The notes under the pieces are model-generated. The model saw only the letters and a program-made list of their open reading frames with translations. It made no database searches and was not told where the DNA came from. Below are positions 1 to 7,679 of a DNA stretch of 64,000 nucleotides, in pieces. The position numbers and the translations under genes were made by a program. Every line of letters starts with the position of its first letter. Position 1 is the stretch's first letter. The stretch comes from JANQQN01 sp964519665 (GTDB taxonomy: Bacteria; Myxococcota; Kuafuiibacteriia; Kuafuiibacteriales; Kuafuiibacteriaceae), in contig CAZFIV010000015.1 in the NCBI GenBank assembly GCA_964519665.1, forward strand, positions 34,788-98,787, written 5' to 3'.

Positions 1-740
1 TGATCGGCGTGCGAAAGCCCTTCGATCACCACATCGATGCCCTTCGTCGTTTCGGTCAAGATATCCTGCAGACGGCCCGAGCGTCGGGTGACGCCCTTGT
101 CGATGATGGCGACCCGGTCGCAGGTCATCTCGATGTCCGGGAGAATGTGGGTCGAATAGAAAATGGTTCGGCCTTCGTCCTTCAGGCTGAGAATGAGCTC
201 TCGAATCTCTTTGCGACCGATCGGGTCGAGACCGGTCATCGGCTCGTCGAGGATCAGCAGCTGCGGGTCGGCGACCAGGGCCGTCGCTAGGCCGGTGCGC
301 TGAAGCATCCCCTTCGAGTAGCCTCTCAAACGTCGGTCGAGGGCGTGCCCAAGACCGACGCGGTTGAGGAGCTTTTCTGCTCGCTGGGCGGCATCCGTCC
401 GATTCAGCCCCGACAGCATCCCGAACCAGGCCACGACTTCTCGCCCGGTCAGAAAGTCGTAGAAGGTCGGGTGCTCGGGCATATACCCCACGCCCCGCCT
501 CCACGCCATGCTCTCCGGTGGGTGGTGAAGCACTCGAATTCGACCTGAATCGGCGCGAATCAATCCGAGCATGGCCTTGATGGTCGTGGTCTTGCCGGCC
601 CCATTGGGGCCCAAAAAGCCAAAGATCTCGCCGGAAAAGACGTCGAAGGATATGTTTCGGGCTCCGACCGAAGGTCGCCGAAAGAACCCGACGTAGAAGG
701 TCTTTGAGAATCCCTCGACCTCGATGAGCTTTTCTTCCAT
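1..740 (-). CDS. pilH: ABC transporter ATP-binding protein, PilH-like (3' end outside window)
   Basis: ATP-hydrolysing subunit of an ABC transporter. The N-terminal ~245 residues are inside the window and the C-terminus runs off the left edge. Visible: Walker A GPNGAGKTT near residue 45, ABC signature LRGYSKGM near residue 140, Walker B LLILDEP followed by the D-loop region, and the switch His in STHILPD. The start is the ATG at 738-740, 30 bp after the stop of the TPR protein. This CcmA/NodI-type ATPase lies two genes downstream of pilA, the position of pilH in Myxococcus xanthus, where PilG, PilH and PilI are needed for pilus assembly. The symbol rests on that gene order plus the family. 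The permease (PilI) would lie just beyond base 1. Confidence 0.8.
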   Translation of the reverse strand, partial: MEEKLIEVEGFSKTFYVGFFRRPSVGARNISFDVFSGEIFGFLGPNGAGKTTTIKAMLGLIRADSGRIRVLHHPPESMAWRRGVGYMPEHPTFYDFLTGREVVAWFGMLSGLNRTDAAQRAEKLLNRVGLGHALDRRLRGYSKGMLQRTGLATALVADPQLLILDEPMTGLDPIGRKEIRELILSLKDEGRTIFYSTHILPDIEMTCDRVAIIDKGVTRRSGRLQDILTETTKGIDVVIEGLSHAD

Positions 741-770
741 GGGCGCGCTCTAACTCGTCGTGTGCAACGT

Positions 771-1724
771 TTATGGGATGTTCGGGGGCCGACGACCTTC
801 CGCTTCGCTTCCAGCTCGCTTCACGGCTTCATCCTCGCGAACACGAATGACCTCGGTCCGAGCCCGACAACGCTCATCGAGCTCGATCGGCTTACCGAAC
901 AGGTCTTGAGGTGGGTAGGCGACGAGACCAGCAATCCGGAGTTCGTCCGCCGAAACAGGCCTCACTCCGTGCTGCGCCTCGTATTCGAGACACGCCCGAT
1001 CGTAGGCGCGAAGAATCGGCTCCGACTTGATGATGCCAAGTCGGATCATTGCGTCTTCTTTGTGTTCACCTTCCAGCTCGGGGATCATCGCCTCGAGCAA
1101 CCGGACGGCCTCTTCCTCGTCGCCAGCCTGAAAGCGGGACCGAGCGGCCAGAGAAGGCAAGAAGCGAGGCGCGGAGGGGTCGCTCTTGGCGAGCTCGGCC
1201 CCCTTTCGCCAGTGCTCGGAGGCCGTACGAAGGTCGCCCCGCAGAAAGTAGGCGTTGTAGCCGAGCAAGAAAGGGAACTGCCAGCGGCCTGGAAGGTTCT
1301 TTTCGGCCTTGCGCAGCAGACGGTCGGAACCGTCGGCATCTTTGTTGTAGACTGTAAGGTTGACCGACACGCCGTAGTAAACTTGATGGTACCGGGGGTC
1401 GAGGTCGGTCGCCAGCTGAGCCCAGTTCTTCAACCGGACCACGCTCGGCTCCTTCTTCTCGATGAATCGTCCGATTTCCTGCACGGCGCTCAGCCAGAAG
1501 AGATCGGCCAACGCCAGTTGATGCTGCAGCGACAAAGCTCGCATTTGGTGCGTGCCAGGGGACCGAATCAGGTCTCGAACATCGGTCTCGAGAACTCTTC
1601 GCTCGAAGTCAGCGTCGACTCGCGCCCAGCGAAGACCCAAGGCGACGATGAACAGCCCGATGAATCCGAACCACGAGAGAGTGGACGGCAATCTAGTAGT
1701 TTCCCAACGAAACACGGAAAACAT
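771..1724 (-). CDS. Membrane-anchored TPR-like protein in the PilG position
   Basis: Predicted 317-residue protein with one N-terminal membrane segment (about residues 15-33) followed by a soluble helical region rich in TPR-like helix pairs (roughly 60-230) and a charged C-terminus. It sits between the second prepilin gene and the PilH-like ATPase, the place of pilG in M. xanthus, so a role as partner of the PilH/PilI transporter in pilus biogenesis is inferred from position. The ATG at 1724 overlaps the preceding prepilin gene by 32 bp. A TTG at 1691, just after the prepilin stop and with a weak GGGAA upstream, is an alternative that still keeps the membrane segment. No enzymatic motif was recognised. 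Confidence 0.7.
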   Translation of the reverse strand: MFSVFRWETTRLPSTLSWFGFIGLFIVALGLRWARVDADFERRVLETDVRDLIRSPGTHQMRALSLQHQLALADLFWLSAVQEIGRFIEKKEPSVVRLKNWAQLATDLDPRYHQVYYGVSVNLTVYNKDADGSDRLLRKAEKNLPGRWQFPFLLGYNAYFLRGDLRTASEHWRKGAELAKSDPSAPRFLPSLAARSRFQAGDEEEAVRLLEAMIPELEGEHKEDAMIRLGIIKSEPILRAYDRACLEYEAQHGVRPVSADELRIAGLVAYPPQDLFGKPIELDERCRARTEVIRVREDEAVKRAGSEAEGRRPPNIP

Positions 1725-2271
1725 CGTAGGGGAAGGTGCAGGCGGCCATCATCCCCTGGGGACTGGCGAGGCCAAAACCGCTTCGCGCCTGGTCGGTGCA
1801 AAAAAGTATCTCTTGAAAGTTCGCATCGCCGTCGAGGTCGGCCTGCGCGCTGCAAGTGAATTCGTGCGACACCCCGGAGGTCATCGGGACCCGCGCGCCA
1901 CACTGGTATTGGAAGTATGAACGACGAATGCTGGGCTCGAGGCCGAGGCTGGCGAGCGTGCGCACGCCCAGCGGGTCGCATGGATCCATGAACGCCGTAG
2001 CGACGCTCGTCCAGGGGAGCGGGGTGATGCCCGGAGTACCCGTGGGATGCTGCTCCGTATTCGCGAAACAATCAAAGGTTCCGAAGTAGGACCACTGATT
2101 GACCTTGAGATTGCCGAGCACGACCACCGCTTCTGCCTGCCGGGCCCGGAACACGCTCCGGCGGTAACTGGGGATGGCGATCGCAGCGAGAACGGAGATG
2201 ATGGCGACGCCGATCATGAGTTCGATGATCGTGAAACCTCGACGAGGACTCTTCGGCTTCGGGGCGCTCAT
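1693..2271 (-). CDS. Type IV prepilin-like protein (minor or second pilin)
   Basis: A 192-residue class III-type precursor: basic leader of about 14 residues ending in RRG, cleavage before Phe (G|FTIIELM), Glu at mature position 5, then a ~20-residue hydrophobic helix. It should be inserted in the inner membrane, processed by PilD and incorporated into the pilus or its priming complex. The globular part has several Cys and a DLDGD motif also present in PilA. The start is taken at the ATG at 2271 because it gives a normal short leader; a longer in-frame extension to 2337 would cross the pilA terminator hairpin. It lies 80 bp after pilA and before the PilG-position gene. Whether it is a minor pilin or an alternative major pilin cannot be told from sequence. 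Confidence 0.85.
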   Translation of the reverse strand: MSAPKPKSPRRGFTIIELMIGVAIISVLAAIAIPSYRRSVFRARQAEAVVVLGNLKVNQWSYFGTFDCFANTEQHPTGTPGITPLPWTSVATAFMDPCDPLGVRTLASLGLEPSIRRSYFQYQCGARVPMTSGVSHEFTCSAQADLDGDANFQEILFCTDQARSGFGLASPQGMMAACTFPYDVFRVSLGNY

Positions 2272-2294
2272 GGTGAGTACGTATACAATGCCAT

Positions 2295-2332
2295 AAGAAA
2301 AGGTGGCGTGCACGCGAACCGTGCACGCCACC
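2295..2332 (-). terminator. Intrinsic terminator after pilA
   Basis: On the minus strand a perfect 12-bp stem (GGTGGCGTGCAC paired with GTGCACGCCACC) closes a 7-nt loop and is followed by TTTTCTT. It begins 20 bp after the pilA stop codon. The form is that of a rho-independent terminator and would make most pilA transcripts monocistronic, with some read-through into the second prepilin and pilG/pilH-like genes. Confidence 0.85.
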
Positions 2333-2351
2333 CGCAAAGGTGATCCGCGAC

Positions 2352-2945
2352 TCAGTAGACGCCGGGGATGCAGTCGAAGACTTCGGACGCGGTGATCATG
2401 GCCGGAGCGCAGGTCGCGGCAGCGCCCGACATGACGATCGCCATACCGCTGAGGGTGAGGTCGTTGGCCGAGCCGTAGTAGAACTCGCCCATGTTGCCGT
2501 CGCCATCGAGGTCACCGGTCGCACCGATGCCGAATTCGGCCGTTTGAGCGCCGGTCGCGGGGCGGTGCGGCGAGTCGTAGACGTAGTAAACGTCACCATC
2601 GGGGCGGTACCCGATGCACTCGAAGGTCGTGCACATGTCCGACGCGAGACGGTTGCAGGTCGCGGGACACATCGTCACGACCCAGGGCGACTTGATGGTA
2701 CCCGACGGAGCGGCAGCGGGGGTCACCGTGGTGACGTTGGCGTACTGGTCTTCCGTGGACTGGAAGGAGGTCTGAGCGGTACGGATACCGCCGATGTTGG
2801 TGCGGGCTTCCGAGGTCTTCGAACGCAGCTGGTAGCGAACGAAGTTCGGGATGGCGATCGCAGCCAACACACCGATGATGGCCACGACGATCATGAGCTC
2901 GATGAGGGTGAAGCCCTTCCGGGCCTTCTTCAGCAGCTTGGTCAT
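2352..2945 (-). CDS. pilA: Major type IV pilin precursor PilA
   Basis: A 197-residue prepilin with an 11-residue basic leader (MTKLLKKARKG), cleavage before FTLIELM, Glu5 of the mature protein, and the long hydrophobic alpha-1 helix typical of type IVa pilins. The mature pilin (~186 residues) has three Cys in a central cluster, one shortly after it, and a C-terminal Cys pair about 14 residues apart that probably closes the D-region loop. A DLDGDGN segment near residue 155 looks like a calcium-binding loop. The ATG at 2945 was chosen because a purine-rich GAGAGAGAAAAG lies just upstream; an upstream in-frame extension to 3029 would include the sigma-54 promoter. The gene is flanked by its own promoter and terminator, consistent with high, regulated expression. 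Confidence 0.95.
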   Translation of the reverse strand: MTKLLKKARKGFTLIELMIVVAIIGVLAAIAIPNFVRYQLRSKTSEARTNIGGIRTAQTSFQSTEDQYANVTTVTPAAAPSGTIKSPWVVTMCPATCNRLASDMCTTFECIGYRPDGDVYYVYDSPHRPATGAQTAEFGIGATGDLDGDGNMGEFYYGSANDLTLSGMAIVMSGAAATCAPAMITASEVFDCIPGVY

Positions 2946-3005
2946 TCTTTTCTCTCTCTCTCGTTTCCCATGCCCACCTGCTTGGGGGGCGGCGGCTAGT
3001 CCGCT

Positions 3006-3021
3006 AGCACTGCCCGTGCCA
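3006..3021 (-). promoter_or_regulatory. Sigma-54 (-24/-12) promoter of pilA
   Basis: The minus strand reads TGGCACGGGCAGTGCT. Compared with the sigma-54 consensus TGGCACG-N4-TTGCW, only the first base of the -12 block differs (GTGCT for TTGCT), and GG and GC are at the required spacing. The -12 element ends 60 bp before the pilA ATG, giving a leader of about 50 nt. pilA of M. xanthus and Pseudomonas is known to be sigma-54 and PilR dependent, and PilS/PilR are encoded in this window. Confidence 0.88.
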
Positions 3022-3050
3022 TCGGTCACTTAGAGGAGGTTGGTTGCAAA

Positions 3051-3111
3051 GTGACGATCTTCGTCACCCGAGTGACCGTGGATGTAAGCAGTGACATCCG
3101 GTGTCGGTCAC
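3051..3111 (-). promoter_or_regulatory. Inverted GTGAC/GTCAC repeats, candidate PilR activator sites
   Basis: Between the sigma-54 promoter and pilD lies a cluster of GTGAC/GTCAC words: GTGACGA-TCT-TCGTCAC (3051-3067, perfect 7-bp arms), GTCAC-CCGA-GTGAC (3063-3076, sharing the middle half-site), and further half-sites at 3091-3095 and 3107-3111. They lie about 60-120 bp upstream of the expected pilA start of transcription, the usual distance for an NtrC-type upstream activating sequence. Binding by PilR is inferred, not seen. Confidence 0.55.
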
Positions 3112-3175
3112 AAATCGACCCACGACGCGGCAAAATCGCCACTCAACTTGCACCATCGCTTCAGTTCTCGACCTG

Positions 3176-4168
3176 ATGGTGTACCACGGAGCGGTGCAGG
3201 AAGTGCTCGCCCACTATCCCGTGCCCCTTCCCGCCATGCTCGCGATTTTGGGGGCGATGATTGGGTCATTTTTAAACGTCGTCATCGTCCGCCTGCCGGA
3301 AGGCCAGAGTCTGCTGCGACCTCCTTCGCACTGTCCGAAGTGCGGTTATCGGATACCTCCGTGGTTCAACATCCCCGTTGTCAGCTTCCTGCTGTTGGGG
3401 GGCCGCTGCCGGCGGTGTCGCGAACCGATCGCCCTGCGGTATCCAGTCGTCGAACTGCTCACGGCGCTCCTGTTCGTGGGGGTGGGGCAGCGGTTCTTCC
3501 GAGTTGGCGAACCGCAGGAGCTCGCGCAGATCGCGGCGAGCCTCGCCTTCGTCTCGGGCTTGATCGTGGTGACGTTCATCGACATCGACCACTTCCAGAT
3601 CCCCGACGAGGTTTCGGTATGGGGAACGCTGATCGCCATCGCCCTGAGGCCATTGGTGTTCGATAAACCGTGGTGGAGTGGCCTGGTCGGCGCGATCCTT
3701 GGCGGCGGTTTTCTCTTGATCGTTCGGGTATCGTACGAACTCGTCAGAAAACGTGAAGGCATGGGGTGGGGCGACATCAAGCTTCTCGCAATGATCGGTG
3801 CTTTCCTGGGCGCGGGGAGCTTGCTTCCGGTGATCTTGATCGGGTCGACGATGGGCTCGGTCTATGGGCTCGCGATGCTGATCGTCCGCCAGGTCCGCGG
3901 GTCGACCGCGGAAACTTCCGCGACCGACGATGCCGAGCGAACACCTGCGCCGGTGGAGCCAGCGAACGGGAACTCGCGCCAAGAGGTCGAGTCCGAACCA
4001 TCCGGAGACGAGACCATCCGCGACCCCGAGTTCGTCGACGAGGACGGCGAGGAATGGGTCCCACCTGAAGACGGCCTTCCATTCGGTCCGTTCCTCGCGC
4101 TCGGCGCCCTCACCGTGCTGCTGTTCCAGCCCACCCTCGAGCGGTGGCTGAGCGTGCTGCGAGCGTAG
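3176..4168 (+). CDS. pilD: Prepilin peptidase / N-methyltransferase PilD
   Basis: Polytopic inner-membrane aspartic protease (A24 family) that removes prepilin leaders and methylates the new N-terminus. Visible: N-terminal GSFLNVVIVRLP segment, a zinc-type CPKC...CRRC motif in the cytoplasmic loop, and the two catalytic Asp regions FIDIDH and GMGWGDIKLLAMIGAFLG. There is a ~75-residue acidic, Pro-rich hydrophilic insertion before the last membrane segment, absent from typical PilD proteins. The ATG at 3176 is preferred over the in-frame GTG at 3101, which lies inside the putative pilA activator region; an ATG at 3236 is also possible. It is transcribed divergently from pilA and followed 4 bp later by the histidine kinase gene. 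Confidence 0.92.
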   Translation: MVYHGAVQEVLAHYPVPLPAMLAILGAMIGSFLNVVIVRLPEGQSLLRPPSHCPKCGYRIPPWFNIPVVSFLLLGGRCRRCREPIALRYPVVELLTALLFVGVGQRFFRVGEPQELAQIAASLAFVSGLIVVTFIDIDHFQIPDEVSVWGTLIAIALRPLVFDKPWWSGLVGAILGGGFLLIVRVSYELVRKREGMGWGDIKLLAMIGAFLGAGSLLPVILIGSTMGSVYGLAMLIVRQVRGSTAETSATDDAERTPAPVEPANGNSRQEVESEPSGDETIRDPEFVDEDGEEWVPPEDGLPFGPFLALGALTVLLFQPTLERWLSVLRA

Positions 4169-4172
4169 CCCG

Positions 4173-5561
4173 GTGGCCGTTACCCGGGCCAGTATTCGAC
4201 AACCACTGCTCGTTTACGCGAGCGTCTTCATGGTGCTGCTGGCCTCGGTGGTGGCGATGATCGCGGGCTGGTCGCTCGTCACTGCATCCCGGCGGGCGTA
4301 CCGCCGGGCCGCACGAAGAGCCCTGATAGCTGTCGGGCCGCAGCGGACCGACCTGCCCCGATTGTTCGCAACGCCCGGCCCGGTCGGGGAGATGATGGTC
4401 GGGATCGCCACGAATTCCTCGACCGCGTTCGGGCTGAGCATCGACGAGGTTCGACAAGAAGCCTTGTCGCCGGATCTCGAGCGCCCGTTCGTCGCTATCC
4501 CGGTGGACGAGCCGGGCCGAGAGATCTACGTGGTGGGCCTCTTCGACTCGAGCGTTCCCACGTCGATCGCCCTCGTCGAGGTCGCACGAATGACACCGCT
4601 CATCCTCCTGGGCGCCTTGGGGTGCGCGGGCGTCCTGGTCATCTTGGTCGGACGGGTACTGCTCCCTCCGCTGGAGGCTCTGCGCAAGGCGGCCGAAGAA
4701 ACGCGGGCAGAGCCCGAAGAGGGGCTCGTGAGTCAGGCTCCCAACGAAATCGTGGAGGTCGCCATCCGGTTTCGCCGCACGATCCGGCAGCTCACCGAAG
4801 AGCGGGAAGTGGTCGAAGCTCAGCGCGATGAGCTGGCGAGAATGCAGCAAAATCTCATCCGGGCCAGCAAGCTCGCCAGCGTTGGCCGGCTAGCGGCGGG
4901 GATCGCCCACGAGATCGGCAACCCCTTGGCCGCGGTGCAAGGTTACTTGTCTTTGCTGCAGTCGGGCCTGCCCAGCGACCAAGCCGACGACGCGCTCACT
5001 CGCAGCCGGGCCGAACTCACTCGAATCCACGAGACGATCCAAAAACTGCTCACCTACGCCCGCACCGGAGAGGAGCGGCCGGTCGAGCCAGGTCCGTTCG
5101 ACCTGCGGACATCGATCGACGAAGCGATCGGCTTGGCCCGTGGCCACCCCGCCCTCAAGGGGATCGACCTCGTCGTCGACGACCGCCCGGTGCCCAGCGC
5201 CTTCGGGCACGCCGGACATTTTCACCAGGTCATGGTCAATCTTCTCCTGAACGCCGGTCAGGCCCTCGCCGACCGCGCCGATGGCCAGGTCCGAGTCAGC
5301 GTCGAGTCGGACCAAGAATCCGTTCGGATCTTGGTGAGCGACAACGGGCGGGGCGTGCCCGAAGGTCTCAAAGAGGTGATCTTCGATCCCTTTTACACCA
5401 CGAAAGCCCCCGGCCACGGAACCGGGCTGGGCCTCGCGGTGTCGCGGGCCCTGATGGAAGCCGTTGGCGGGGACCTCACAGTGGCCGACGCCAAGGGCGG
5501 CGGAGCGGAATTCAGGATCCTCTTGCGTCGAGCCGAGGCCACCGAGAAAGACTCCGCATAA
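4173..5561 (+). CDS. Sensor histidine kinase (PilS2 position)
   Basis: A 462-residue membrane sensor kinase. Two transmembrane segments (about 14-34 and 140-162) enclose a ~100-residue periplasmic domain; a linker with coiled-coil character leads to the HisKA domain with the phospho-acceptor His246 in AAGIAHEIGN, then HATPase_c with N box (HQVMVNLLLNAGQAL), G1 (DNGRGVP) and G2 (GTGLGLAVSRAL). This is NtrB-like, unlike the six-helix PilS at 26447-28165. The start is a GTG 4 bp after pilD. It probably phosphorylates the regulator encoded next door; the pair occupies the place of the second pilS/pilR pair that I recall from the M. xanthus pil cluster. Confidence 0.88.
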   Translation: MAVTRASIRQPLLVYASVFMVLLASVVAMIAGWSLVTASRRAYRRAARRALIAVGPQRTDLPRLFATPGPVGEMMVGIATNSSTAFGLSIDEVRQEALSPDLERPFVAIPVDEPGREIYVVGLFDSSVPTSIALVEVARMTPLILLGALGCAGVLVILVGRVLLPPLEALRKAAEETRAEPEEGLVSQAPNEIVEVAIRFRRTIRQLTEEREVVEAQRDELARMQQNLIRASKLASVGRLAAGIAHEIGNPLAAVQGYLSLLQSGLPSDQADDALTRSRAELTRIHETIQKLLTYARTGEERPVEPGPFDLRTSIDEAIGLARGHPALKGIDLVVDDRPVPSAFGHAGHFHQVMVNLLLNAGQALADRADGQVRVSVESDQESVRILVSDNGRGVPEGLKEVIFDPFYTTKAPGHGTGLGLAVSRALMEAVGGDLTVADAKGGGAEFRILLRRAEATEKDSA

Positions 5562-5679
5562 CCGGCAGCGTCGCGCCGAAAAAGCCCGGTCGACCGACCC
5601 ACCACTTGAACCGTCCGAACGCCGAGACAACACCCGCCAATCCTTCGCGGCGTCTTGGGCGGACTGCTAAGCTGCGCTC

Positions 5680-7074
5680 GTGACCGGAACGCGAGTCTTG
5701 GTGGTGGATGACGAAGAGAACCTCCGCCACATGCTCAGCCTCTCGCTGTCGAAAGACGGCTTCCACGTGTGGTCGGCGGGTTCCGGCCAAGAGGGCCTCG
5801 AGACGCTGCGGGGCGGCGATCCGTTCGACATCTGCGTGACCGACATTCGAATGCCCGGGATGGACGGGCTTGCTTTTATCGAAGAGGCCCGCCGGCTCGG
5901 TCAGCGGGCCCCGACTTTCATCGCCATGAGCGCCTATGGCGATGAAAAGCTCGCGGTCGAGGCGCTGCGCCGCGGCGCCTTCGACTACATCAGCAAACCT
6001 TTTCCGCCCGAAGATCTGAGTCTTAAGCTGAAACTGGTGGTCGAGCGTCGACAGCTGACCGACCCCACGCCATCCGTCGGCGCCCCCGCGAGCCCCCGTC
6101 GCCGGTCTCCCCCCGGGCTGTCCGAAATCGTCTCCGGGGCACCGGCAATGCAACAGATCTTCGAAGTCGTCCGAAAGGTCGCACGCTTTCCGACCACCGT
6201 CCTGATCACGGGAGAGACCGGAACGGGCAAGGAGCGGATCGCCGGAGCGATTCATCGAGAGGGCCCGCGCGCCTCGCGAACGTTCATCGCCGTCAACTGC
6301 GGCGCGATCCCCGAGAACCTCCTGGAAAGCGAGCTGTTCGGATACGTCAAAGGTGCCTTTACGGACGCCCAGACGGACCGAGAAGGGCTGTTCGAAGTCG
6401 CCAGCGGCGGCACCCTGTTTCTCGATGAAATCGCCGAGCTCCCCTTGCCGCTACAGGTCAAGCTGCTGCGAGCGCTCGTCGAAAGAGAGATCCGCCGGGT
6501 CGGCGACACTCGGATGCGTCCCGTCGACGTCCGAGTCGTGGCCGCGACGGCGCAAGATCTCACCGATCTCGTCAAACGCGGTCATTTCCGCGAGGACCTT
6601 TACTACCGCCTCAATGTCGTCGCCATTCATCTGCCTCCTCTCCGCGACCGGCGCGAAGATGTTCCCCTACTGGTCACCCACTTCGTCCGGCAGATCGCCG
6701 ACCGGCTCGGCATGCTCAATCCGCAGATCACGGACGACGCGATGACCCTGCTCGAGCAGTACGACTGGCCCGGAAACGTGCGCGAGCTCGAAAATGCGAT
6801 CGAGCGCGCGCTGGTCCTGTCGGACGGAGACGGCCGTCTGACCGCGATCGACCTCGATGATCGGTTCCGCGACCGCCCCGCCCCCCCGCCGGCACTCGCC
6901 GGCCTCATCGATGGCGACGAATTGTCACTGAAGGTCTTGATGCCCCGAGTCGAGCAGCTGCTGATCCGGCGCGCCCTCGAACGCACGGGGGGAAACCGAA
7001 CGCGGGCGGCGACCCTGCTCGGGATCAGCCACCGAGCGCTCCTGTACAAGCTGAAGGAACACGGTATCTCATGA
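5680..7074 (+). CDS. NtrC-family response regulator with GAFTDA loop (PilR2 position)
   Basis: A 464-residue regulator: receiver domain (acidic pair D10/D11, phospho-acceptor D55, K106 in SKPF), AAA+ sigma-54 activation domain (Walker A GETGTGKE at 178-185, Walker B TLFLDEIAEL) and a C-terminal Fis-type helix-turn-helix (RTRAATLLGISHRALLYKL). The sigma-54 contacting loop reads GAFTDA (225-230) instead of GAFTGA. The gene starts at a GTG 118 bp after the kinase gene. It probably activates sigma-54 promoters for pilus or associated genes, but no recognisable -24/-12 site was found in the spacer before pilM. Confidence 0.9.
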   Translation: MTGTRVLVVDDEENLRHMLSLSLSKDGFHVWSAGSGQEGLETLRGGDPFDICVTDIRMPGMDGLAFIEEARRLGQRAPTFIAMSAYGDEKLAVEALRRGAFDYISKPFPPEDLSLKLKLVVERRQLTDPTPSVGAPASPRRRSPPGLSEIVSGAPAMQQIFEVVRKVARFPTTVLITGETGTGKERIAGAIHREGPRASRTFIAVNCGAIPENLLESELFGYVKGAFTDAQTDREGLFEVASGGTLFLDEIAELPLPLQVKLLRALVEREIRRVGDTRMRPVDVRVVAATAQDLTDLVKRGHFREDLYYRLNVVAIHLPPLRDRREDVPLLVTHFVRQIADRLGMLNPQITDDAMTLLEQYDWPGNVRELENAIERALVLSDGDGRLTAIDLDDRFRDRPAPPPALAGLIDGDELSLKVLMPRVEQLLIRRALERTGGNRTRAATLLGISHRALLYKLKEHGIS

Positions 7075-7679
7075 ACGGGTGGTCGTCGGCGCCACCGTCG
7101 TCAAGCCTTTGGTGCAGGCGAAGCCCGCGCCACCAAGGTGTTCCAAGGGCGGTCTGTTCGGCTGACCCGCTGCCCGTCGGGTTGACGCTCCTACCCGATC
7201 AACAGATGATCGTTGCCACATCCGCGGGGCGGAATGCCACGCACCTCCAGGGGCCCACTGGAGGGCCCAGCAGGAGCCCTGGGATGAACGGCGGACGGGT
7301 TCCGGCGAGGTCGGGTACTTCGTTCGGTCATCGGTGATGGCGGTGGTCGACAGCCAACACCGGCGGCAGAACGACGACCCAAAGCCCGTTTGTGCCGTTT
7401 TCGCGGTTGGGCGTAGCAGGGTGGAACGAAAGAGCCTGGGTACGAGGCCCAAGGAGGCAAATGAGTCTCGTAACCGGTCGACGAGAGGGAGTACGAAGCG
7501 GATTGTCGCAGGTCGCCAAAAGCGGAAGATCGCCCTCGCGCTCGGCCAAAAAATCGAGCACAAAGGCGGGGTGTTTTCGGCGCGGGCGTGCCTGGCCAAG
7601 AGGATCGCGAGGACTCGCCCGCGTGGGGAGTGCGGACGACCAGGGCGTGAAGGCCCACAGAAAGGAGCGCTGACGCGCC
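7075..7679 (+). other. 605-bp spacer between the response regulator and pilM
   Basis: No reading frame here has family motifs or credible composition. A hairpin-capable segment (CCTTTGGTG...CCACCAAGG, about 7109-7137) follows the regulator stop by ~35 bp but lacks a T-run, so it is only a weak terminator candidate. A ribosome-binding sequence AGAAAGGAG lies before the pilM ATG. I looked for a sigma-54 promoter matching the one at pilA and did not find one. The spacer probably holds the pilMNOPQ promoter. Confidence 0.5.

Noticed and set aside
3101..3175. Longer PilD starting at GTG 3101
   Set aside because: The extra residues are polar with no family match and lie in the pilA activator region.
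7109..7137. Hairpin after the response regulator as an intrinsic terminator
   Set aside because: Imperfect stem and no T-run; kept only as a remark in the spacer entry.
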